In this document: positions 1 to 3,826 of the stretch, piece after piece
How the letters are laid out: every line of letters begins with the position of its first letter
Position numbering within the stretch: position 1 is the stretch's first letter
Assembly (NCBI GenBank): GCA_964443525.1
Contig: CAYUCY010000080.1
Span: 1-5,807, forward strand
Length of the DNA stretch: 5,807 nt
Direction of reading: 5' to 3'
Source of the DNA: CAYUCY01 sp964443525
Lineage (GTDB): Bacteria; Pseudomonadota; Alphaproteobacteria; Caedimonadales; Caedimonadaceae
Notes under the pieces: generated by a model
Seen by the model: only the letters and a program-made list of their open reading frames with translations
The model's database searches: none
What the model was told of the DNA's origin: nothing
Translations under genes and position numbers: made by a program

Positions 1-1182
1 GGCTAACTGTGTCGCAGCATAGGCAGGACTGACAAGAGTCATTTGATAGGAAAAGAGGGCAGTCACGCGCATTCCGCCCGTAATATGTTCGAGGGCAACC
101 GAAAGATAAAGGGTTCCTGTGTCCTTCCCAACATAATAGAGCAGGATATAAGTGAGGGTTGCAATTCCGTGAATCGCTCCGCAGTAAAAGAGACTTTTCA
201 ACATTCCATATCGAACGACGATAATTCCACCAATGAACCCTCCGAAAATAGATGCCCACATCCCGAAAACTTTGGAAGCATTTGCAATTTCAAAATTGCT
301 GAAGCCGATCTCCGCATAAAAAATGTTCGTCATATTGCCGATGAGATTATCCCCGAGTTTATAGAGAAGCATGAGGAGAAGGGCTAAAAACCACCCATTT
401 TTCTGAATAAAGTCCGAAATGGGGCACACAACGGCGCCGTAGAGCCAGCTCAATACGGAGGCTTGCCAGCCCTTGAGGAGGGGATGGGAGTGGAGATATT
501 CATGGGCTTTTCGTTCTCTGAGCTTTGCCTCTTCACTGATGAGGGGGGAGGGCTCCGCCATGACGAGTGTCGTCAGAAGACCGACTCCGACGCTACCTGC
601 CATGCAAAGATAAACCTCCTGCCAGGTCATAAAAGTCGCCAGATAAAGGGATCCTGCCCCTGCAAGAAGCATTCCCATACGGTATCCGAAAACCCCCACG
701 GCTTCGCCGGGGCCGTATTGGCGTTTCCCCAAACGTTCAACTTGATAGGCGAGCATCACGATGTCTTGCGTTGCAGAGGCAAAAGAAATAACCAAAGCAA
801 GTACAGCCATGGCACCGAGATCTTTAAAGGGCTGAATCTGAGCCATCCCGAAGATTGCTGCCATCAAAGTAACCTGGCTTAAAAAGAGCCAACTCCGACG
901 TCGACCTAGAAGGGAGGTTAGAAGCGGGATTTTGAGGCGATCCACGAGCGGAGCCCATACGAATTTCGTCGTATAGGGCAAAGCCGTTAAGCTCATAAAA
1001 CCGATGGTCTTAAGGTCTAATCCTTCTTGCTTTAGCCAATAGGCAAGCGTAGACGCCGTCAAAAGCAACGGTACACCACAAGAAAATCCAAGCAGGCCAA
1101 TGACCCAGATACGTCGGTCTAAATACGTCATAAATGCTTTTTGCCATAAGTGAAAATTAAAGGCTATCCTCCGTCTCATCAT
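1..1182 (-). CDS. ampG: AmpG-like MFS permease (C-terminus beyond window edge)
   Basis: This is an inner-membrane permease of the major facilitator superfamily, closest by eye to AmpG, which imports anhydromuropeptides (GlcNAc-anhMurNAc peptides) from the periplasm for cell-wall recycling. The 394 codons seen read without a stop to the left edge, so roughly the last transmembrane helices are missing. AmpG-type landmarks in order are LGFSCGVPLLL (residues 31-41, helix 1), DLKTIGF (56-62), KFVWAPLVDR (73-82), ATQDIV (137-142), GYRMGM (166-171) and, after the central cytoplasmic loop, LYKLGDNLIGNMT. The start is uncertain: ATG codons at 1182 and 1179 give MMRRRIAFNFHLWQKAFMTYLDRR, whereas ATG at 1131 gives MTYLDRR. 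I prefer the upstream one because AmpG proteins usually have 15-25 residues before helix 1, but neither has a clear Shine-Dalgarno. The helix-4 motif is odd: the usual QDIV-x-DAY/W reads QDIVMLAY, with Leu144 in place of Asp. Family membership is fairly sure; the substrate is inferred. Confidence 0.85.
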   Translation of the reverse strand, partial: MMRRRIAFNFHLWQKAFMTYLDRRIWVIGLLGFSCGVPLLLTASTLAYWLKQEGLDLKTIGFMSLTALPYTTKFVWAPLVDRLKIPLLTSLLGRRRSWLFLSQVTLMAAIFGMAQIQPFKDLGAMAVLALVISFASATQDIVMLAYQVERLGKRQYGPGEAVGVFGYRMGMLLAGAGSLYLATFMTWQEVYLCMAGSVGVGLLTTLVMAEPSPLISEEAKLRERKAHEYLHSHPLLKGWQASVLSWLYGAVVCPISDFIQKNGWFLALLLMLLYKLGDNLIGNMTNIFYAEIGFSNFEIANASKVFGMWASIFGGFIGGIIVVRYGMLKSLFYCGAIHGIATLTYILLYYVGKDTGTLYLSVALEHITGGMRVTALFSYQMTLVSPAYAATQLA

Positions 1183-1336
1183 CACGCGTGAAGTGTAGTC
1201 GTGAACACGTCGGATTCCAAGTTAAAAAAGAAAAATATTATTTTCTCTTTTCATATTTTATGAGACTCTGTCTTGCTTTCCTATTTCAAGACGCTTTAAG
1301 ATCAGGATAAAGAAATAAATACGGAATCTCTCTTTA
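1183..1336. promoter_or_regulatory. Divergent spacer between the AmpG-like gene and ccmH
   Basis: This AT-rich spacer must hold the starts of both divergent transcripts. For ccmH (plus strand) a weak candidate is TTGCTT at 1273-1278 and TAAGAT at 1297-1302, with an 18-bp spacer; both boxes match the sigma-70 consensus only partly. For the permease (minus strand) I could not pick a convincing pair. A T/A-rich imperfect dyad lies around 1228-1252. No other gene is seen here. Confidence 0.3.
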
Positions 1337-1738
1337 ATGATGACGATGAAAGCACTCCAATTGTGTTTTTTATTCTCTCTCTTTTGCTTTTCGGGGCAAG
1401 CTACAGATGGGAGAGAGCGAGAAAAAGCGGCTTTTTTAAGAGAAGTTAAATGCCCCACTTGTCAGGGCCAATCCATTGCAGACTCAAATGCAGATGCGGC
1501 TCGCGAAATCAGGACCTATGTCGAAGAGGAATTCCAAAAAGGAACACCTGTTAAAGTCATCAAAGAAACTCTTGTGAATCGTTATGGAGAAGATGTCCTT
1601 TTCGAGCCCCCGCTGAGGTTGAATACGGCTCTTTTATGGGGGTTCCCGTTTCTTATTTTCGGGGGTTTCGTCGGCGTCGTCGCGTCAAAAGCCTTGCGAC
1701 ATAAATGCGAGAACGCCACCCTTCTCCGAAGAAAATAA
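1337..1738 (+). CDS. ccmH: Cytochrome c maturation protein CcmH (short, single-domain form)
   Basis: CcmH/CycL is a periplasmic-facing, membrane-anchored thiol-disulfide protein of the System I (Ccm) pathway; it keeps the CXXCH cysteines of apocytochrome c reduced, with CcmG, and helps pass them to the CcmF heme ligation complex. The 133-residue protein has a signal sequence (about 1-22, ending GQA), the redox motif C39-P-T-C42 followed by QGQSIADSNADAAREIR, which is the family signature, then a three-helix bundle, RYGEDVLFEPP (82-92), and a transmembrane segment (about 96-118) with the conserved W101 and P104. The usual LRCxxCQ reads VKCPTCQ here. Three in-frame ATGs (1337, 1340, 1346) are possible starts; there is no strong Shine-Dalgarno, only CGGA at 1322-1325. 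The length fits the short alphaproteobacterial form without the CcmI/TPR extension. It stands alone, although ccmH often follows ccmE-F-G, so the other ccm genes must lie elsewhere. Confidence 0.93.
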   Translation: MMTMKALQLCFLFSLFCFSGQATDGREREKAAFLREVKCPTCQGQSIADSNADAAREIRTYVEEEFQKGTPVKVIKETLVNRYGEDVLFEPPLRLNTALLWGFPFLIFGGFVGVVASKALRHKCENATLLRRK

Positions 1739-1762
1739 AAAGCCCCTTAAAAAAGGGGCTTT
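1739..1762 (-). terminator. Hairpin terminator between convergent ccmH and rplT
   Basis: A perfect 10-bp stem (AAAGCCCCTT / AAGGGGCTTT) closes a 4-nt AAAA loop. Read on the minus strand the stem runs into TTTTTATTTT, a good U-tract, so it mainly terminates rpmI-rplT. On the plus strand it is followed by only three T before an A, so it would end ccmH less efficiently. The stem begins one base after the ccmH stop codon (1736-1738), and the minus-strand U-tract lies over the last codons of ccmH. Confidence 0.88.
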
Positions 1763-1786
1763 AGAAAATCCTTCATTCTCTTTAAC

Positions 1787-2149
1787 TTAAGCAATTTTCA
1801 GTGCTTTTTGGGCCTGATCGAAAATCGCTTTAAAGCTTTGGGGCTCGCGGACGGCGAGATCTGCCAGAACTTTCCGGTCAATCTGGATGCCGGCTTTCGT
1901 CAATCCGTTGATGAATTGACTGTAGGTTGAACCCAGTGCACGGACAGCCGCATTGATTCTTTGAATCCAGAGCTTGCGGAAGTCACGCTTGCGAACACGG
2001 CGATCGCGGTAAGCATATTGCAAACCCTTTTCAACTTTTTGGAGAGCGACGCGGTAACAATCCTTAGCTCTGCCACGATAGCCCTTGGCCATCTTTAAAA
2101 CCTTCTTGTGATTGGCGCGAACGACGACGCCTCTTTTGACACGTGCCAT
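1787..2149 (-). CDS. rplT: 50S ribosomal protein L20
   Basis: L20 binds 23S rRNA early and is needed for assembly of the large subunit. The 120-residue product has the normal family length and reads MARVKRGVVVRANHKKVLKMAKGYRGRAKDCYR at the start, the long basic N-terminal helix that threads into rRNA, followed by the globular part with RDRRVRKRDFRKLWIQRINAA (about 48-68) and LTKAGIQIDRKVLADLA (about 84-100). A strong Shine-Dalgarno, AAGGAG at 2158-2163, lies 8 nt upstream of the ATG. The gene follows rpmI by 18 nt and forms a two-gene operon with it. In many bacteria pheS-pheT follows; here a terminator follows instead. In other bacteria L20 represses its own operon by binding the leader mRNA; no such structure is evident here. 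Confidence 0.98.
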   Translation of the reverse strand: MARVKRGVVVRANHKKVLKMAKGYRGRAKDCYRVALQKVEKGLQYAYRDRRVRKRDFRKLWIQRINAAVRALGSTYSQFINGLTKAGIQIDRKVLADLAVREPQSFKAIFDQAQKALKIA

Positions 2150-2167
2150 AGTCTGATCTCCTTAAAT

Positions 2168-2371
2168 TTAGTTGCTGCCGTAGGGCATGTAGCGACGAAC
2201 AGTACGGGCGATAGACTCATCCATGATGGTGGTCCGACGCGCGTTACGAATAAACTTGTTCGTACGTTTGATCATTCCGTGTCTTTTTCCGGCTTGTGCC
2301 ATGACGACTTTCCCGGAGGCTGTCAGCTTAAAGCGTTTTTTTACGCTGCTTTTGGTCTTCATTTTGGGCAT
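2168..2371 (-). CDS. rpmI: 50S ribosomal protein L35
   Basis: L35 is a small basic protein of the large ribosomal subunit. The 67-residue product starts MPKMKTKSSVKKRFKLTASGKVV, the family signature, continues with KRHGMIKRTNKFIRNAR (about 29-45), and has the usual length. The frame is open upstream to another ATG at 2419, which would add 16 residues (MGSRRSRELKQIEDRS). I reject that start because L35 proteins universally begin at MPK-x-KT and because GAGGA (2379-2383) sits 7 nt before the chosen ATG. It is the first gene of rpmI-rplT. infC, which precedes rpmI in enterobacteria and Bacillus, is not here; rpmI instead has its own promoter. Confidence 0.97.
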   Translation of the reverse strand: MPKMKTKSSVKKRFKLTASGKVVMAQAGKRHGMIKRTNKFIRNARRTTIMDESIARTVRRYMPYGSN

Positions 2372-2378
2372 TGATCTA

Positions 2379-2383
2379 TCCTC
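2379..2383 (-). promoter_or_regulatory. Shine-Dalgarno that sets the rpmI start
   Basis: GAGGA on the minus strand lies 7 nt upstream of the ATG at 2371. This supports the MPKMKTKSS start rather than the ATG 48 nt further upstream. Confidence 0.75.
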
Positions 2384-2447
2384 AATTTGTTTAAGTTCCC
2401 TGGAACGTCGGCTGCCCAATGCGATGCCTTATTTCTCAGGTTGTGGT

Positions 2448-2476
2448 TTTATATCAGGAAAGAGGCTGGTTTGCAA
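2448..2476 (-). promoter_or_regulatory. Sigma-70-type promoter of rpmI-rplT
   Basis: On the minus strand TTGCAA (-35, 2471-2476) and TATAAA (-10, 2448-2453) are separated by exactly 17 bp. Transcription would start near 2441, giving a leader of about 70 nt before the rpmI ATG. It sits directly downstream of the rplM-rpsI terminator, so rpmI-rplT should be an independent unit. The assignment rests on consensus match and position only. Confidence 0.65.
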
Positions 2477-2491
2477 GCCTATTCAGGTCAT

Positions 2492-2519
2492 AAAAAAGCC
2501 ACCTTAAGGTGGCTTTTTT
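2492..2519 (-). terminator. Rho-independent terminator of rplM-rpsI
   Basis: A fully self-complementary 28-nt element: a 12-bp stem (AAAAAAGCCACC / GGTGGCTTTTTT) with a TTAA loop. On the minus strand it begins 21 nt after the rpsI stop codon and ends in six T, a classic intrinsic terminator. By symmetry it could also work on the plus strand, but no plus-strand gene ends here. Confidence 0.92.
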
Positions 2520-2539
2520 GGTCTTTGATAAAGCAAATT

Positions 2540-3058
2540 TTAACGCTTTGAGAATTGGAAGCGTCTGCGCGCTTTTGCGCGTCCGTATTTCTTGCGCTCA
2601 ACGACACGACTGTCGCGTGTGAGGAAACCTGCTTTCTTGAGCTCCGCTCTGAGGGCGGGATCAAAAAAAGTGAGGGCACGGCTGATCCCATGCTTTAGCG
2701 CTCCCGCTTGACCTGAGAGGCCGCCGCCTTGAATTGTTGCAACGACGTCAAATTGATTTTCGCGAGCGACTTGCTTGAAGGGCTGATTGACGATCATTTG
2801 AAGGACGGGACGGGCAAAGTATTTATTTCCTTCACGGCCGTTAACCATTACTTTACCAGAACCTGGCTTAATCCAGACACGGGCGACCGCATCTTTGCGT
2901 TTACCTGTTGCATAAGAGCGACCCAAAGCATCGATTTTTGGCTTACGAGGCTCGTCCATTTGCTCGAATTTTTCTTTGGAAGCAAGAGAGGCTTGCTCGA
3001 TTTGGTCCGCACTGACCGCTTTTTTAAGATCTTCGAGACCCATACGTTCTGTTGTCAT
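2540..3058 (-). CDS. rpsI: 30S ribosomal protein S9
   Basis: S9 sits in the head of the small subunit, and its C-terminal tail reaches the P-site tRNA. The 172-residue product has the S9 core from about residue 48 (SYATGKRKDAVARVWIKPGSGKVMVNGR), the GGGLSGQAGALKHGISRAL block (about 111-129) and the basic tail VERKKYGRAKARRRFQFSKR ending in the invariant SKR. The core of about 125 residues matches the usual bacterial S9 (about 130). The first 47 residues are an acidic/Lys-rich extension of the kind common in alphaproteobacteria. The start at 3058 is supported by AGAGGAG 9 nt upstream; Met6 is a less likely alternative. It begins 5 nt after the rplM stop codon, so translation is probably coupled. 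Confidence 0.98.
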   Translation of the reverse strand: MTTERMGLEDLKKAVSADQIEQASLASKEKFEQMDEPRKPKIDALGRSYATGKRKDAVARVWIKPGSGKVMVNGREGNKYFARPVLQMIVNQPFKQVARENQFDVVATIQGGGLSGQAGALKHGISRALTFFDPALRAELKKAGFLTRDSRVVERKKYGRAKARRRFQFSKR

Positions 3059-3063
3059 GGATT

Positions 3064-3525
3064 TTAGCTCCTCTTGTTTCGGGGATTCATAGCACCTACA
3101 TCCAAGGTCTCTGGCTGTTGCGCCTCATGTGGATGGGTTGTTCCCGCATAGACTTTTAAGTTACTCATTTGTTGGCGACCGAGAGGCGTTCTAGGAATCA
3201 TTCGTTCGACAGCCTTTTGGATGACGCGCTCGGGGAAGCGACCTTCAAGAATTTGACCCATGGTACGTTCCTTAATCCCACCGGCATAACCCGTGTGCCA
3301 ATAAAAAACCTTATCTTTCAGTTTATTCCCGGTCAGGCGAATCTTCTCTGCGTTGACGATAATGACGTTATCACCACAATCAACGTGGGGGGTGTAATCG
3401 GCTTTATGCTTGCCCCGAAGAATCTTGGAGACTTGGGTCGCGAGACGACCGAGAACAACGCCTTCCGCATCAATCAGGATCCATTTTTTAGTTACCTCGG
3501 CAGGCTTTAAACTGAGTGTTTTCAT
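3064..3525 (-). CDS. rplM: 50S ribosomal protein L13
   Basis: L13 is an early-assembly protein of the large subunit. The 153-residue product begins MKTLSLKPAEVTKKWILIDAEG, then shows VVLGRLATQVSKILRGKHK (about 23-41), YTPHVDCGDNVIIVNAEKI (about 44-62), YWHTGYAGGIKERTMGQIL (about 74-92) and the signature block VIQKAVERMIPRTPLGRQQMSNLKVYAGTTHPHEAQ. Length is normal for the family. The frame is open to an ATG at 3546, which would add MEKRVFA; I take the ATG at 3525 because alphaproteobacterial L13 begins MKT-x-S-x-KP. Its Shine-Dalgarno is weak (AAAAGAG about 9 nt upstream). It is the first gene of the conserved rplM-rpsI operon, and its last codons (KRS, stop) contain the rpsI ribosome binding site. 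Confidence 0.98.
   Translation of the reverse strand: MKTLSLKPAEVTKKWILIDAEGVVLGRLATQVSKILRGKHKADYTPHVDCGDNVIIVNAEKIRLTGNKLKDKVFYWHTGYAGGIKERTMGQILEGRFPERVIQKAVERMIPRTPLGRQQMSNLKVYAGTTHPHEAQQPETLDVGAMNPRNKRS
3068..3074 (-). promoter_or_regulatory. rpsI Shine-Dalgarno inside the end of rplM
   Basis: AGAGGAG on the minus strand is formed by the last Lys-Arg-Ser codons of rplM and lies 9 nt before the rpsI ATG. Ribosomes ending rplM would pass over the site that starts rpsI, which fits coupled, equal-ratio synthesis of the two proteins. Confidence 0.75.
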
Positions 3526-3570
3526 TGCAAAGACTCTTTTTTCCAACTCGTATAATACTAATGACTTCTT

Positions 3571-3599
3571 CTGATACTAGAATTGAACCGAGGAGTCAA
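3571..3599 (-). promoter_or_regulatory. Candidate promoter of rplM-rpsI
   Basis: On the minus strand TTGACT (-35, 3594-3599) is 17 bp from TATCAG (-10, 3571-3576), placing the start near 3564 and giving a leader of about 40 nt. The -35 is good and the -10 is mediocre. The alternative -10, TATTAT at 3552-3557, lacks a good -35 at the right distance. Confidence 0.45.
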
Positions 3600-3710
3600 C
3601 GACAAATGTTGCGTGCCGAGATCGTTTAGAGTCCGAAGGGTCTTTTGATGCGGAATAGACATTATGTTGAATGACATTTCGTAGAAAAATGGAAAATAAA
3701 AGTCTTTTGA

Positions 3711-3728
3711 AATTAATAAATTATTAAC
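3711..3728. repeat. 18-bp direct repeat, copy 1, enclosing a 15-bp dyad
   Basis: AATTAATAAATTATTAAC occurs here and again exactly 29 bp downstream at 3740-3757. Inside it, 3713-3727 (TTAATAA-A-TTATTAA) is a perfect inverted repeat around a single central A, the form of a site bound by a dimeric regulator. It lies immediately next to the -35-like TTGAAA (3707-3712). It could also be chance symmetry in very AT-rich DNA, though an 18-bp exact repeat that is also symmetric is notable. Confidence 0.7.
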
Positions 3729-3739
3729 TTAATAAAATT

Positions 3740-3757
3740 AATTAATAAATTATTAAC
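3740..3757. repeat. 18-bp direct repeat, copy 2, enclosing a 15-bp dyad
   Basis: Exact second copy of the repeat at 3711-3728; the perfect dyad here is 3742-3756. The centres of the two dyads are 29 bp apart, close to but not exactly three helical turns. The copy ends 69 bp upstream of the repeat-protein start codon. Confidence 0.7.
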
Positions 3758-3815
3758 CATTGAATAATAAAATCATAAATGTAGGTAAATACAATTATAA
3801 ATATAATATAAATAT

Positions 3816-3821
3816 AGGAGG
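3816..3821 (+). promoter_or_regulatory. Consensus Shine-Dalgarno of the repeat-protein gene
   Basis: AGGAGG, the full consensus, is 5 nt before the ATG at 3827. It is stronger than the sites of ccmH, the permease and rplM in this window, suggesting efficient translation, and it fixes the start codon. Confidence 0.88.
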
Positions 3822-3826
3822 TTATT

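Larger units (their letters stand above)
3547..3826. other. Divergent intergenic region, rplM to repeat-protein gene
   Basis: About 300 bp from the chosen rplM start to the next ATG contain no gene I can support. The half near rplM (3547-3690) has ordinary composition and carries the rplM promoter candidate plus GTATAATAC at 3550-3558, which reads as a -10-like box on both strands. The other half (about 3690-3815) is overwhelmingly A and T and holds the paired dyads described separately. Possible plus-strand -10 boxes are TACAAT (3790-3795) and TATAAT (3802-3807), but neither has a well-placed -35 and the second lies only 8 bp before the Shine-Dalgarno. TTGAAA at 3707-3712 is the best -35-like hexamer. 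Confidence 0.5.

Noticed and set aside
43..882. Plus-strand open frames at 43-387 and 463-882
   Set aside because: They lie antisense to the AmpG-like gene, lack ribosome binding sites, and their translations look like no known protein, while the minus-strand frame shows clear family motifs.
1228..1252. A/T-rich imperfect dyad in the permease-ccmH spacer
   Set aside because: Symmetry is imperfect and made only of A and T runs with no partner copy; too weak to call an operator or terminator.
2372..2419. Longer L35 starting at 2419 (MGSRRSRELKQIEDRS extension)
   Set aside because: L35 begins at MPK-x-KT throughout the family and a Shine-Dalgarno stands just before that Met.
3571..3650. tRNA-like strings on the minus strand (GGTTCAATTC, resembling a T-loop, and CTCTAAA, resembling an anticodon loop)
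   Set aside because: The flanking bases do not pair into a T-arm or anticodon stem, no acceptor stem can be formed, and there is no CCA or D-arm; chance resemblance.
3632..3656. Possible small hairpin with T-run (AGAGTCCGAAGGGTCTTTT)
   Set aside because: Pairing needs bulges and G-T pairs, and no gene ends upstream on the plus strand, so it is not a convincing terminator.
3700..3826. Replication origin or integration site suggested by the very AT-rich stretch
   Set aside because: No DnaA-box cluster (TTATCCACA), iterons, tRNA target or flanking integrase is present; a promoter/operator region explains it better.
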